In this document: piece by piece, positions 45,069 through 55,300 of the stretch
Numbering within the stretch: position 1 is the stretch's first letter
How the letters are laid out: each line of letters begins with the position of its first letter
NCBI RefSeq assembly: GCF_002741055.1
Contig: NZ_CP016809.1
Coordinates: 2,502,501-2,566,500 of the forward strand
DNA: 64,000 nt
DNA from: Paenibacillus ihbetae
Lineage (GTDB): Bacteria; Bacillota; Bacilli; Paenibacillales; Paenibacillaceae
Direction of reading: 5' to 3'
Position numbers and translations under genes: made by a program
Notes under the pieces: model-generated
Seen by the model: only the letters and a program-made list of their open reading frames with translations
Told to the model about the DNA's origin: nothing
Databases searched by the model: none

Positions 45069-45218
45069 GGACATCCTGAGTTGGTCGGAGTTGCTTCCTG
45101 AAACGAGCTGTTAAAATGACTTCTTCATTGGAGCTGTTAGAGGACTTCCTGAATCGGAGGCGTTGGGGAAGCTTCCTGAATCGAAAGCTGCTGAGTGACT
45201 TACTGAAAAAGAGCTGAC
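45069..45218. repeat. Degenerate 26-30-bp tandem repeats in intergenic DNA
   Basis: About six diverged copies of a unit close to CTTCCTGAATCGGAGCTGTT plus a few A/G-rich bases. They lie between the UvrA-like gene and the alpha-glucosidase gene. The rest of 44852-45280 shows no gene. Confidence 0.75.
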
Positions 45219-45280
45219 CCGCAGCAGTAAACACCGCTGATGGGGACAGCTCCAGCATGAAACGCCTTGAGGATGATCTA

Positions 45281-47530
45281 TCACACCACATACTTGGCGG
45301 TGAGCGAATGCTCCGCCTTCACCAGCTGCCCAGGCGTCCCCTCGAACACAACCGTTCCGCCCCGGCTGCCGCCTTCCGGTCCCATATCGATAATCCAGTC
45401 CGCCTGCCGGATGACGTCCAGATTATGCTCGATGACGATCACCGAGCTTCCGTTATCCACCAGCCGGTTCATGATTTCGATCAAATGCCCGACATCAGAC
45501 ATATGCAGCCCGGTCGTCGGCTCGTCCATCACATACACCTTACCCTGCTTGTGCAGCTCGCTCGCCAGTTTGATGCGCTGATTCTCTCCTCCGGAGAGGG
45601 TGCTTAGCGGCTGACCAAGCGTCAAATAATGCAGCCCGACATCGTGCAGCGCCTGAAGGCGAAGGCGGATCTCCTTGTTTTCGAAAAAGTCCAGCGCCTG
45701 CAGCACCGTCATGTCCAGCACCTCGGTGATCCTTTTTCCGTTCAGCTTGTATTGGAGCACCTCGTCTCTGAATCGTCGTCCCTCGCATGTTTCGCATGGC
45801 GACACAACGCCTTCCATGAACGCCAGGTCCGTATAGATAAAGCCCAATCCCTGACACTCCGGGCAAGCTCCCTTCGAATTGAAGCTGAACAGGGACGGGC
45901 TCTGTCCATTCGCCTTGGCAAACCGTTTCCGAAGATCGTCCATGATTCCGGTGTAGGTGGCCGGATTGGAGCGGATCGAGGTGCTTACGGCAGACTGGTC
46001 AATGACAATCGCTTCGGGATGCTCCGGCAGAAAGGCATGATGAATGAGCGAGCTTTTGCCCGACCCTGCCACGCCTGTGACAACCGTCAGCACGCCTTCC
46101 GGGATGTCGACCGTCACGTTTTTTAAATTATGCACGTTTGCACCGGAGATCCTCATATGTCCGGAGGGCTTGCGGAAGCTGTGCTTAATCGGCAGGCTCT
46201 GCCTCATAAAGCGCCCGGTTAATGTGTTTTCCTGGCTGTACAGCTCCTCTACCGTACCCTGAAAAACAATCTCACCCCCGCGGGTTCCGGCGTAAGGCCC
46301 GACATCCACCACATGATCGGCGATTTCGATCACATCCCGGTCATGCTCCACGACCAGCACCGTATTCCCTTTATCGCGCAGCTTGCGCAGCATCCCGTTC
46401 AGACGCTGCACATCCCGCGGATGGAGCCCGACGCTCGGCTCATCGAAGACGTACATCATATCGGTTAAGCTGCTGCCCAGATGACGGACCATCTTTACCC
46501 GCTGGGACTCGCCGCCGGACAAGGTGGTCGTCTCCCGGTTCAAGGTCAGATAATCCAATCCCATATCGATCAAATGCTGCAGCCGTTCGGTTAAGCTGTT
46601 CACCATCGTCTGCGCGATCGGCTCCCGAATGCCTTCAATGACCTTCTTCAATTCCGAGATCTCCATCGCCGTGCACTCGGCAATATTGTAGCCGTTAATC
46701 CGGCAGCTTAGAGCCGCTTGGCTGAGCCGCGTTCCTTGGCATAACGGGCAAGGGGCATGCGTGATGAAATTTTTGACATGGTTCATCGTCCGTTCGGACA
46801 GTTCGCTGCTGTCCCGCTGAATGTAGAGCCGGTTAAATTTATGAACGAGCCCTTCAAATTCGGCTTCGATCGGCCCGCCCTTGGACGGAAACGACACCTT
46901 GCGATCCTTGCCGTACAGCAGCAGCTCCCACTCCTCGTCGGTATAGTCCGAGAGCTTCTTGTCATTATCGAAGAAACCGGAGAACGTGTAGTTTTTTAAA
47001 TACCAGCTGTCTACCGAAAAGATCGGGAACAGCACCGCTCCCTCATTCAGCGATTTCGACGGATCCAGAAGCTTCTTAAGATCCAGCTCGACCTTCTTGC
47101 CGATCCCCTGGCATTCCGGGCACATCCCTTGCGGGTCATTAAAGGAGAACGCGTTGGAATAGCCGATGAACGGCTGCCCTACTCTGGAAAACAGCAGCCG
47201 CAGAATCGAATAGAGATCCGTAATCGTTCCTAGCGTCGACCGGGAATTGCCGCCCAGCCGCTTTTGATCGATGACGATGGCCGTGGACAGATGATCAATC
47301 GAATCGACATCCGGCTGCTTATGCCGCGGAAGGCGATTGCGGGCGAACGCGGTAAAGGTCTCGTTCAGCTGGCGCTGGGCCTCCGCGCTGATTGTATCGA
47401 ATACGATCGATGATTTGCCGGAACCGGATACGCCGGTAAACACCGTAATTTTCCGCTTCGGAATTTGCAGTGACACGTTCTTCAGGTTATTCTCCCTTGC
47501 TCCCTGAATGTCGATAAACGAATGTGACAT
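45281..47530 (-). CDS. UvrA-like ABC ATPase (class II, short form)
   Basis: A 749-residue paralog of the excision-repair protein UvrA, about 200 residues shorter than the housekeeping copy. It has two ATPase units (GVSGSGKSS and GVAGSGKSS), signatures TLSGGESQRV and TLSGGENQRI, and Cys clusters CPECQGIG, CPLCQG and CPECQGLG for zinc. The missing part includes the UvrB-binding domain, as in UvrA2 / drug-resistance paralogs. It may give tolerance to DNA-binding drugs. AGGAGG precedes the ATG. Confidence 0.9.
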   Translation of the reverse strand: MSHSFIDIQGARENNLKNVSLQIPKRKITVFTGVSGSGKSSIVFDTISAEAQRQLNETFTAFARNRLPRHKQPDVDSIDHLSTAIVIDQKRLGGNSRSTLGTITDLYSILRLLFSRVGQPFIGYSNAFSFNDPQGMCPECQGIGKKVELDLKKLLDPSKSLNEGAVLFPIFSVDSWYLKNYTFSGFFDNDKKLSDYTDEEWELLLYGKDRKVSFPSKGGPIEAEFEGLVHKFNRLYIQRDSSELSERTMNHVKNFITHAPCPLCQGTRLSQAALSCRINGYNIAECTAMEISELKKVIEGIREPIAQTMVNSLTERLQHLIDMGLDYLTLNRETTTLSGGESQRVKMVRHLGSSLTDMMYVFDEPSVGLHPRDVQRLNGMLRKLRDKGNTVLVVEHDRDVIEIADHVVDVGPYAGTRGGEIVFQGTVEELYSQENTLTGRFMRQSLPIKHSFRKPSGHMRISGANVHNLKNVTVDIPEGVLTVVTGVAGSGKSSLIHHAFLPEHPEAIVIDQSAVSTSIRSNPATYTGIMDDLRKRFAKANGQSPSLFSFNSKGACPECQGLGFIYTDLAFMEGVVSPCETCEGRRFRDEVLQYKLNGKRITEVLDMTVLQALDFFENKEIRLRLQALHDVGLHYLTLGQPLSTLSGGENQRIKLASELHKQGKVYVMDEPTTGLHMSDVGHLIEIMNRLVDNGSSVIVIEHNLDVIRQADWIIDMGPEGGSRGGTVVFEGTPGQLVKAEHSLTAKYVV

Positions 47531-47712
47531 CCCAATATCCTCCTATGGCTGTAATGTGCTTCCATTATAAGAATGAATTATGACATGTACTGTCTTAATT
47601 GAAGGAAAAGACCAAAAAATAATGAATGGTTTGCCATTGCTCATCCAGTCCGTTACAATTACGGGAAAATCATATTTATTCCGGTTCCGGATTATGGGAG
47701 AATAATAGAGAT

Positions 47713-48267
47713 ATGAGTAAAAAAATTGTAGCGATTGATATGGATGACACGATCTGCCACCTCATTCCTAAAGCCATTCACTATCATAATTTGCAATATA
47801 AGGACCCGCAGCTAACGCTGGATCAGATTACCGACTACAACCTGAGCGAAATCTGGCATCCGGAATGCTCGGAGGATTTTTTCTTCGGTAAGCCGGGTTT
47901 ATATGAGGAGCTCGACATTTTTGATGAATATACCATTGACGAAGTCGAGCGGATGACGCACGATTATGACGTCATTATCATTACGGCTGCCCGCCCGTCC
48001 TCCGTGCCCGAGAAATGGAAATGGCTGCAGACGCATATGCCGTTTATACCGTTCGATAATTTCTTCGTGGCCAAGCGCAAATATTTAGTAGAATTCGATC
48101 TATTGATCGACGACGGTCCGCATAATGCGATTGCGGCAAGGGAAGCGGGGAAGCAGACGATCCTCATCCCGCGTCCATGGAATGCGCATATTCAGCATGA
48201 ATTCATCCTGAAGGATTCCTGGAAGGGCATGAACGAATTGGTCGGCCGGATTTTGTCCGAAAAATAA
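47713..48267 (+). CDS. HAD-type 5'(3')-deoxyribonucleotidase-like protein
   Basis: A 184-residue HAD phosphatase of the NT5C/YqfW type. Motif I is DMDDT, motif II ITAARP and motif III/IV LIDDGPHN. Family members dephosphorylate nucleotides. I start it at ATG 47713; the ribosome binding site is weak (GGGAGA, about 13 bases away). It is followed 18 nt later by a small hypothetical gene on the same strand. Confidence 0.86.
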   Translation: MSKKIVAIDMDDTICHLIPKAIHYHNLQYKDPQLTLDQITDYNLSEIWHPECSEDFFFGKPGLYEELDIFDEYTIDEVERMTHDYDVIIITAARPSSVPEKWKWLQTHMPFIPFDNFFVAKRKYLVEFDLLIDDGPHNAIAAREAGKQTILIPRPWNAHIQHEFILKDSWKGMNELVGRILSEK

Positions 48268-48285
48268 CAATCAAGGGGATAAACA

Positions 48286-48516
48286 ATGAATATAGAACGA
48301 AATAGTCGGTACTTGTCGCAAGACGTTCATTTCTTTGCAGCTGCGCTGTCGGAAACGCTCGTATCCGTATGGGAAGAGGATCCCGCCAGCGTGTATGTGG
48401 AGGTTGAGCGTGGATACATCGAATGCTATACGCCGGATGTCGTCCGTGTCCGGAATGAAGAAACCGGTCTGGTCAGCCACTACAGCCGGGATACCGCAAT
48501 GTTTCAGCGCATGTAA
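48286..48516 (+). CDS. Small hypothetical protein
   Basis: A 76-residue soluble protein, not recognised. AAGGGG lies seven bases before the ATG. The gene follows the HAD nucleotidase after 18 nt and precedes a strong terminator, so the two form one operon. Confidence 0.75.
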   Translation: MNIERNSRYLSQDVHFFAAALSETLVSVWEEDPASVYVEVERGYIECYTPDVVRVRNEETGLVSHYSRDTAMFQRM

Positions 48517-48582
48517 GGATTTTTTAATGAGCAGTCGAGAAATTCTCATGTTTATTACAGTTCCAAGTTCCGAGAATAGACA

Positions 48583-48629
48583 AGAAGGTGCCTCTAAGAT
48601 CGTGATCTTACGAGACACCTTCTTTTTTT
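48583..48629 (+). terminator. Terminator of the nucleotidase operon
   Basis: Stem AGAAGGTG..CTCTAAGATC / GATCTTA.GAG.CACCTTCT followed by seven T. Confidence 0.93.
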
Positions 48630-48737
48630 GCGTAGATAGATGCTTTGGTGAACGAAGCGCTGCTTCCCGGGATTCACGCGATTACCCGGATCGCGTTAGA
48701 CCCGTCTATCACACCTCTTCCCTCGTTTGCTTGTCCC

Positions 48738-48772
48738 ATGCTGCTCACCATGCTGCTCACCATGCTGCTCAG
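48738..48772. repeat. 12-bp triple repeat
   Basis: Three copies of CCATGCTGCTCA in a row, in non-coding DNA between the nucleotidase operon and the holin-like gene. Confidence 0.9.
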
Positions 48773-48867
48773 AAAGAAGTCCTGCATCTGATATATATTA
48801 GTCCCTATGCCTCCAAGGCGTATATCCGCCTCTAATCGCTTGGAATATTCGAAGATGCGGCGAGCAT

Positions 48868-49143
48868 TTACTTCTTCTTTCCGGAAATCGCCTCCGCCGT
48901 CTGCTTTACGGCCTGGTGACCGAATACGGCAAATGCGCCCGCGATAATACCTTGAATTATATTTTCAACGCTCCAACCGATAAGGCCTGCCGTGAACAAA
49001 ATGGATACGACGATGACGACATAGATGATGCTCCAATTCGGAACCTTCGGCGTTTGCTTGAGCACGTAGCCGATGACCCAGCAGGCAATAACTACCAAGT
49101 AAAGCCTCGGGTCGATCATCTGTGCAATAATGCTCCATTCCAT
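48868..49143 (-). CDS. Holin-like small membrane protein
   Basis: A 91-residue protein with about three hydrophobic helices and a basic, Lys-rich end (ISGKKK), the layout of phage holins. The phrase GWSVENIIQGIIAGAFAVFGHQ resembles phage holin families of Bacillales. No endolysin or other phage gene is adjacent, so it is either a domesticated holin or a relic. AGGTGGGG precedes the ATG. Confidence 0.75.
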   Translation of the reverse strand: MEWSIIAQMIDPRLYLVVIACWVIGYVLKQTPKVPNWSIIYVVIVVSILFTAGLIGWSVENIIQGIIAGAFAVFGHQAVKQTAEAISGKKK

Positions 49144-49653
49144 GGCATATCCCCACCTTTCCTCTGATGACTTTCTACTACATTCTATTCTCGGAATCTA
49201 TCGATTTGCTTGGACCCATACCCTGCGGACCCCTTCCTTGTGCAGTCCCGATAACCAAGCCGTTAATTGGCCGTCAATGTTTATTCTTTGCATTTCTGAG
49301 TGCATTTCTGAGATATTTCTTGCGGTCTTGGCGCCTCTGTTAACCGTCCATAGCTGCCGAGCACCCAATGTGTAATGAAGGCTTTCGCTTGGTTACTTAG
49401 AGGTACTTAACGTTCTCTCCTCTACTATCAAGGTATGCGGGACAGGAGGTGGAATATTCATAGCTTTTGAGAAGAAGCGGATGGAGCCATTCCATGGATA
49501 GAGCGCATGGATAAAGCCCAACCTGATCGATCCTGCTTCCGCTTCATCCCTTCCCCGACAACATAAAAAAAGACGCGCCCCGTATTATACGGGTACGCGT
49601 CATCTTCTCCTTGCTCATCCCCAATTCCAATAAAACCATACGTGTTGCGTTCG
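49144..49653. other. Intergenic region with one terminator
   Basis: About 510 bp between the ABC exporter gene and the holin-like gene. Apart from the hairpin at 49565-49601 I see only a short direct repeat (GCATTTCTGAG, near 49290-49315) and no gene with a ribosome binding site. Confidence 0.4.
49565..49601 (-). terminator. Terminator of the ABC exporter operon
   Basis: Minus-strand stem GACGCG...CGTAT / ATACG...CGCGTC followed by seven T, about 50 nt past the stop. Confidence 0.88.
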
Positions 49654-51468
49654 TTACCTGAGAACGACTTTTTCGCTTACCGTGACCGGCGGCTCTTCAC
49701 GCTCCGCGGCCGTTTGTTCTCCCGCCCACAGCAGCCTCATTTCTTCGCTCGTCGCGAGCAGCTCCGATAACGTGCCTTCTGCCTCAATTCGGCCGTCCTT
49801 CATGACGATGATATGATCCGCTTTGGCGAGCGCCGCCCTCCGGTGCGATACCGCGATGCAGGTAACGTCTTTCTCCTTGAAGAGCCCCTCCCATACCTGC
49901 TGCTCCGTCTCGACATCCAGCGCGCTGGACAGGTCGTCGAAAATATACAGATCCGCCCCCGTCATCAGCATGCGCGCCGTAGCCGCACGCTGGATCTGAC
50001 CTCCCGACAGCATGACGCCCCGCGGGCCGACGAAGGTCTCCAGGCCCTGGTCAAGGTCCTGGATATCCTTCTCCATGACGGCAAGACGGATGGCGCGATC
50101 CAGCGCCTCGTCCGCACGGTCTCTTTTGCCCTGGACAATGTTCTCCTTTAAGGTGTCGCTGAACAAACGAGGGACCTGCGGCGTATAGGCGGCTCTTGGC
50201 GGAACCAGGAATGCGGCCGGGTCTACCTCCGTGCCGTTCCAACGAATCGTACCTTCCTGCTTCGGCAGCAAACCAAGCAGGGTCCGCACAAGCGTGGACT
50301 TGCCTGCACCGATCCGCCCTGTAACCACCAGGAACTTGCCGCGCTCAAGCCGGAAGCTGATATCCGATATTCCGCTCTCCGAACCCGGGTACCGGTAAGT
50401 TAACCCGCTCACCGTCAGCTCCTTAAGCTGCAGCCTCGGGTCCCTTACAGGCTCCTGCAGTTCCGGCGGCTCCCCGTTCAGGTACGTTTCCCGCCCCTCA
50501 ATGATCCGGTCCTCTTCCCCCGGCCGGAACAGCATTCGCATCCGGTCGAAGGATACCTTCAGCCGTTTATGCTGGAACACCATGTAGCCGAATAAGGAAA
50601 TGCTGAATCCGATATTCGCCAAATAACTCGTGAACAAGGCGAAGTCGCCGACGCTAAACCGCCCGGCCTGCATTTCCGCAGCGCACATCAGCAGGATCAA
50701 CCCTGTGCAAATGCTGAGCACATGCTGGTTCAGCGACCGCATCCACTGCTTGAACAGATTGTCCTTGAGCGCTGCCTGGCGGCGCTCCTCGTTCAGCTTC
50801 GTAAAGCGTTCATGGACGTGATCCTCAGCCTGGCCAAGCTTGAGCGCCTGAACCGCGCCGAAGGTCTCCGCGATAAAACTCGTAATTCGGCCGGTCGCTT
50901 CCCGGTTCTTCTGACCGTATCTCCGCGCCCGGTTGCCGGACAGATTGTTCAGCAGCGTTACGATGACCAGCGGCAATACGGCGACCAGCATGATTTTCCA
51001 GTTAATGCTCGCCATAATGACAACGGACACCAATGCAAATACGAGACGGCCCCAGAAATCCACCCAGGACTCAACGTACTCGACAACCTCGTCCACGTCA
51101 TCGCGGAAGCGGCTCATCGCCTCGCCCGGCGAAGCGGGCAGATTCCGTCCCGGCCAGCGCATAATGCCGGCCAGCATATTCGTGCGCAGAATCGCCTGAA
51201 TGTGATAAATGTACGTTACCCATTCATAGAATGCGGCGAAGAAAGTCCCGACTCTAACTACCCGCACAGCCGCAATAAAAATCAGCGGCACGGCCAGCCA
51301 CAAGTAGTCGGCAGTCCCGGAGCTTGCAGTCGCCCGGTCGAAGAACCACTGCATCCCGAGACCGATCAGCAGCGGTAAAGAGTGGAATACGCACCACAAG
51401 ACGCCGTTAATCAAAAACAATGCGGGGCGGAAACGAAACAATCGCCCGATAAAACCGGCTACCGTCAT
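49654..51468 (-). CDS. ABC exporter half-transporter, subunit with degenerate ATP site
   Basis: 604 residues: six-helix membrane domain, then an ATPase with Walker [10 protein letters not shown], signature LSGGQIQRA and H-loop SHRRAAL. The Walker B end reads [12 protein letters not shown], so the catalytic Glu is replaced by Asp. This is the usual degenerate site of heterodimeric exporters such as TM287/288 or BmrCD. Start ATG 51468 overlaps the stop of the partner gene (ATGA), and GAGGAGGAG precedes it. The substrate is unknown; drugs or peptides are likely. Confidence 0.92.
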   Translation of the reverse strand: MTVAGFIGRLFRFRPALFLINGVLWCVFHSLPLLIGLGMQWFFDRATASSGTADYLWLAVPLIFIAAVRVVRVGTFFAAFYEWVTYIYHIQAILRTNMLAGIMRWPGRNLPASPGEAMSRFRDDVDEVVEYVESWVDFWGRLVFALVSVVIMASINWKIMLVAVLPLVIVTLLNNLSGNRARRYGQKNREATGRITSFIAETFGAVQALKLGQAEDHVHERFTKLNEERRQAALKDNLFKQWMRSLNQHVLSICTGLILLMCAAEMQAGRFSVGDFALFTSYLANIGFSISLFGYMVFQHKRLKVSFDRMRMLFRPGEEDRIIEGRETYLNGEPPELQEPVRDPRLQLKELTVSGLTYRYPGSESGISDISFRLERGKFLVVTGRIGAGKSTLVRTLLGLLPKQEGTIRWNGTEVDPAAFLVPPRAAYTPQVPRLFSDTLKENIVQGKRDRADEALDRAIRLAVMEKDIQDLDQGLETFVGPRGVMLSGGQIQRAATARMLMTGADLYIFDDLSSALDVETEQQVWEGLFKEKDVTCIAVSHRRAALAKADHIIVMKDGRIEAEGTLSELLATSEEMRLLWAGEQTAAEREEPPVTVSEKVVLR

Positions 51469-53210
51469 GCAAGCTCCTCCTCTCTGCCTGTCGTCAGCAA
51501 TCTGGCATAATGGGAAGACGGATCCTGGGCCAGCGCCTCCCGCTCCCCGAATTCCAGGATGCGTCCGTCGCCGAGCACCATGATTTTGTCCACCTGCTCC
51601 AGCGTTGCCAGCCGGTGCGCAATAATTATTCCCGTGCATTGACGCATCAGCTGATCTACCGCCGCCTGCAGCATCGTCTCCGTGGCTGCATCCAGTCGCG
51701 AGGAAGGCTCATCCAGAATGACGAGACTCGGCTGCGTCAGAAAGACTCGCGTCAACGCGAACAGCTGGGCTTCCCCGGCAGACAAGGATGACCCTCCCGT
51801 CGACAGATGGGTGTCCAGCCCTTCCGGCTGCGCATCGATCCATTGGCGAAGTCCAAGCCGCTCCGTCGTTTCCAGGATGAAGTCATCCGATACGCCGGCA
51901 TCGAACAGCGTCAAGTTGTCGCGGAGCGTGCCGTCGAACAGCTGAACGTCCTGCGTCACCATCCCGACCCGCCGGTACAGCGCCGGGAGCGTCAGCTCCG
52001 TAATATCCGTGCCGCCCACGCGAATGACTCCGCTGTCGATATTGTACAGCCGCAGCAGCACCCGGCTCAGGCTCGACTTTCCGCTTCCGGTGCGTCCGAT
52101 GATGCCGAGGCGCTCTCCTGGCTTCACGGTAAACGTGATGTCCTTCAGGACAGGCTTATCCTCGTTGTAGCTGAAGTTCACGCGCTCGAACTCCAGGCCA
52201 AGGGGTCCCTCCGGCAGCCGTTCCTTCTGCCCGTTTACGATCTCGCTGCGGTTCGAGAGCAGCTCCCTGGAGCGCAGCATGCCGGACTTTGCCTTCTGGA
52301 ATTCCTGCACCTGGTCGCCCAGCATCTCAATCGGATCGTTCAGCATCTGCGTGTATTGATAGATAAGAAACAACGTTCCGAGGCTGATCTCGCCGATCAG
52401 ATAGTAGCGGACTCCAAGCAGAAGCACGCCCGTGACCGCAAGCGCGAACAGGATAACCGTCGTGTTCCAAGGGATGACGCGAAGCATCCAGGCCTTCCGC
52501 CCTTTCAGGAACACGGCCCGCATCAGCCGGTAAAACCGGTTCATCACATACGGTACGTTACCATTTGCCTGCACGTCCTCGATCCCGGCAATGCGCTCCT
52601 CAATCAGACCGAACAAGGACGCGCTCGCTTCCCGCTCGTTCTTGGACGATTGAACGCCCAGGTTGCGGATGATGACCATAAACATAATGGACAGCAAGGT
52701 AAAGACCGTCATGACCATGGCAATTGGCAGATTGACCGTAAACATGAATCCTAATATGCCGGCGAGCAGCACGAAGCTGCCGATAACCTGCACGATGAAC
52801 ATCGCGAAAAAATTGGAGATGCTGGTCACATCGCCGTCCACGCGTTCGATCATGACGCCGGGCGTTTTCGTATTATGAAACCGCATATCCAAGCGCAGGC
52901 AGTGCTTCAGCAGATCCCCGCGAAGCCGGTTCGTCGCCCGCCATGAGATGTCGTTGCCTAAATAGCTGACCGCCACCGTAATGAGCTGATTGGCGACGGC
53001 GACAATCAGGAACAGTCCTGCCAGCTGCAGCAGGCTGCTAAGCAGCCCTCCGCCCGCAGCGGTATCGATAAACCGCTTTACGATCTGCGGGTTCAATAGC
53101 TGCAGACCGCTTGATGTCAGCAGCATGACGAGCAGAATGATCAGCCTTCCCTTGACTGGACTCAAGTACCGCAGGAGCCAGGACATGGATATCTTTTCTT
53201 TTTTGGGCAC
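51465..53210 (-). CDS. ABC exporter half-transporter, catalytic partner
   Basis: About 581 residues: six-helix membrane domain, then an ATPase with Walker [10 protein letters not shown], Walker [13 protein letters not shown] with its catalytic Glu, and H-loop IIAHRLATL. Its signature reads LSAGEAQLF rather than LSGGQ. Together with the degenerate partner it would make one hydrolysing and one non-hydrolysing site. I chose GTG 53210 after GGGGGTGGG; ATG 53225 is the other candidate. First gene of the operon. Confidence 0.9.
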   Translation of the reverse strand: MPKKEKISMSWLLRYLSPVKGRLIILLVMLLTSSGLQLLNPQIVKRFIDTAAGGGLLSSLLQLAGLFLIVAVANQLITVAVSYLGNDISWRATNRLRGDLLKHCLRLDMRFHNTKTPGVMIERVDGDVTSISNFFAMFIVQVIGSFVLLAGILGFMFTVNLPIAMVMTVFTLLSIMFMVIIRNLGVQSSKNEREASASLFGLIEERIAGIEDVQANGNVPYVMNRFYRLMRAVFLKGRKAWMLRVIPWNTTVILFALAVTGVLLLGVRYYLIGEISLGTLFLIYQYTQMLNDPIEMLGDQVQEFQKAKSGMLRSRELLSNRSEIVNGQKERLPEGPLGLEFERVNFSYNEDKPVLKDITFTVKPGERLGIIGRTGSGKSSLSRVLLRLYNIDSGVIRVGGTDITELTLPALYRRVGMVTQDVQLFDGTLRDNLTLFDAGVSDDFILETTERLGLRQWIDAQPEGLDTHLSTGGSSLSAGEAQLFALTRVFLTQPSLVILDEPSSRLDAATETMLQAAVDQLMRQCTGIIIAHRLATLEQVDKIMVLGDGRILEFGEREALAQDPSSHYARLLTTGREEELA

Positions 53211-53621
53211 AGTGCCCACCCCCATTAAACAACCAAATATTGTATGTCGACGATTACCAAGCCATGGCCGGATAAAGCCGCTCACCAGTAAATCATTACC
53301 AGTCTACATGAAAATTCCGGCCTTTCCTAGGTAAAGAATGATTATAAAGTTCCTTCCCGGCGCCGGCGACCAGTGGTATAGTAAATGGATAATTGACAAC
53401 TGTCTGTCATGTAGATTGGTTACGCAAGGTGACTCTATCGTTCCCGTTGATTCTGGTGATCGTTTATGAGGTTAAATAAGCACAAGCGCTGACCTTCGCC
53501 AACACGTAACAACCACTTTATGCATAAAAATTGAAATCGGATATTTATAAACTTGTATATATAATGGATGGATCAAAACCACGTACGCCATCGCTGCGTG
53601 ATCTTACCGGAGGTGCACATC
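53211..53621. other. Divergent intergenic region
   Basis: AT-rich region between the exporter operon and the small plus-strand gene. TTGACA occurs near 53393 and a TATAAT near 53559, but no well-spaced pair could be assigned to either gene. No other feature is seen. Confidence 0.35.
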
Positions 53622-53954
53622 TTGAATACGGAAATGAACCCATTGGATGGACTTAATGAAGAGAAGCTGCAGGAAATTCGGGACAACGCCTCAAAGCTGT
53701 CCGAAATGCAGCAGGAGGTGCCCGTGGAGGACGTGTTCACGGATGCTTTCGTACAGCGGCACACCGGATTCTCCTCCATTGGAGAGCTTCTGAAATCTGC
53801 CGGATATCAAGGAACGACCGACGAGGATTTCGACCGCTTCATTCAGCATTCCTCGATCAGCCGGTTCATGGCGGAGCACACCCCATTCGATAGCTGGCAG
53901 GCATTCCAGGACCAGGCCGTGACGGCCTACATCACCCGATTGCTGGGATTATAA
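53622..53954 (+). CDS. Hypothetical protein
   Basis: A 110-residue acidic, helical soluble protein of unrecognised family. GGAGGT lies seven bases before a TTG at 53622, which I take as the start. An in-frame ATG four codons later is an alternative. A terminator follows at 54004-54036. Confidence 0.72.
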   Translation: MNTEMNPLDGLNEEKLQEIRDNASKLSEMQQEVPVEDVFTDAFVQRHTGFSSIGELLKSAGYQGTTDEDFDRFIQHSSISRFMAEHTPFDSWQAFQDQAVTAYITRLLGL

Positions 53955-54003
53955 CCTTGTTGTGTAAGAAGGCCTAACCCGCTACATAAGCCCTGTATGC
54001 GAA

Positions 54004-54036
54004 GAAGCCCCGCCGATGCTCACTCGGCGGGGCTTC
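54004..54036 (+). terminator. Intrinsic terminator
   Basis: Perfect stem GAAGCCCCGCCGA / TCGGCGGGGCTTC with loop TGCTCAC. It has no long T run on the plus strand. Confidence 0.75.
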
Positions 54037-54173
54037 CAATCTATTGTAAGGGGTGCTCTTATCATAGTCCTCGAATCTTAAAGGAAGCTTAAAGCTGGAT
54101 TAGCGAAAGATAAAAAACATACTTTGGGAACATACTCCTATTCCGGATCGTTCGCATCATCCCAGTCCGATTA

Positions 54174-55058
54174 CTAGTTTTCGTTTAGATGATCGTTGAA
54201 CCGTTCTCTCGAAATCCTGATGAATTCGGATACCGCTGCGGTTTTGAAGGTATCTTTACGGCGTATAAACACAGTCGGCGTTCTTAGTAACTCATCCGAG
54301 ATGCTGTGATGGTACACGTTATATTTCATCATGGCTCTTTCGATTACCGACCGAGGCAGCAGCGACACGCCGAGCCCGGCATGAATACATCCCAGAATCC
54401 CCTCCAAAGTTCCGAATTCCATCATTTTAGCGGAAATTCCCTTTATATGCAGCCAATCCTCGAGTATTCGGCGGTAGTGACATCCAACCCGAAATACGAG
54501 TATGGTCAGATCGCGCAGTTGCTCCGGCCGATGGATCGGGCCAGTTTGCCCGCCTGACAGGAGTACAAGCTCCTCACTCCCGATCTCTACGGTTTCAAGC
54601 TCTGCGTGCTCGCCTGGCGAGGATACCAAAGCACCGTCCAGCTCGTATTTCAGTACCGAATGGACAAGCTCCTCCGTCGTTCCCGTTCTGAGTACTAAAT
54701 CAACGTCGGGATATGAATGATGGTATTCAGCGAGAATCGATGGAAGCCGAATCGCAGTTGTGGTTTCCAATGATCCGATTCGAAGCGGCCCTCGGGGGAT
54801 TGAACGGTCGGATACGACCCGCTCTGCTTCTTGGGTAAGGAAAATAATTTTTTCAGCATAAGATTTTAGCGCCTCTCCGGAAGATGTAAGCCGAACGCCC
54901 TGACGACCGCGATGAAACAGCTCGGTGTTCAGCTCGCTTTCAAGCTGCTGAATTCTTATGCTTATGCTTGACTGAACATATTCTAACTTCTCGGCTGCCC
55001 TGGTAAAGCTCCCCTCGCTGGCAACAGCCAAAAAAATGCGCATGTCCCGGATGTCCAC
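54174..55058 (-). CDS. LysR-family transcriptional regulator
   Basis: A 294-residue regulator. The winged helix occupies residues 1-60 (FTRAAEKLEYVQSSISIRI), and the inducer-binding domain follows. It is divergent from the nitronate monooxygenase gene, the classic LysR layout, so that gene is the likely target. GTG start behind GGAGG. A palindrome with T-N11-A spacing lies just upstream. Confidence 0.93.
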   Translation of the reverse strand: MDIRDMRIFLAVASEGSFTRAAEKLEYVQSSISIRIQQLESELNTELFHRGRQGVRLTSSGEALKSYAEKIIFLTQEAERVVSDRSIPRGPLRIGSLETTTAIRLPSILAEYHHSYPDVDLVLRTGTTEELVHSVLKYELDGALVSSPGEHAELETVEIGSEELVLLSGGQTGPIHRPEQLRDLTILVFRVGCHYRRILEDWLHIKGISAKMMEFGTLEGILGCIHAGLGVSLLPRSVIERAMMKYNVYHHSISDELLRTPTVFIRRKDTFKTAAVSEFIRISRERFNDHLNEN

Positions 55059-55077
55059 GGTTATACCTCCAACTAAA

Positions 55078-55094
55078 CATTGAAAATTTCAATG
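55078..55094. promoter_or_regulatory. LysR-box-like palindrome
   Basis: CATTGAAA-A-TTTCAATG, a perfect 8-bp inverted repeat with a one-base centre and T-N11-A core, 20 bp upstream of the lysR-type start and in the divergent gap to the monooxygenase gene. Confidence 0.65.
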
Positions 55095-55300
55095 GAAAAC
55101 ATCATTTAGGTTCATTTTACTTGATATATGAAGGCAGGTAAAATAAGCAGTGATTCTTACCTACGTCTCATCATCCAGCTTCGTAATGGTTGCCGTGATG
55201 GCGCCCAATCTCAAGCTCAGCCTTTATCTGCAGTTAAAAGCTAAACATGTCCTCGCCCATATGGAGGCACGAAATATACAGTTAACAGGAGGCATTAAAA

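Noticed and set aside
49130..49375. Plus-strand frame near the holin-like gene
   Set aside because: No ribosome binding site and no coding character.
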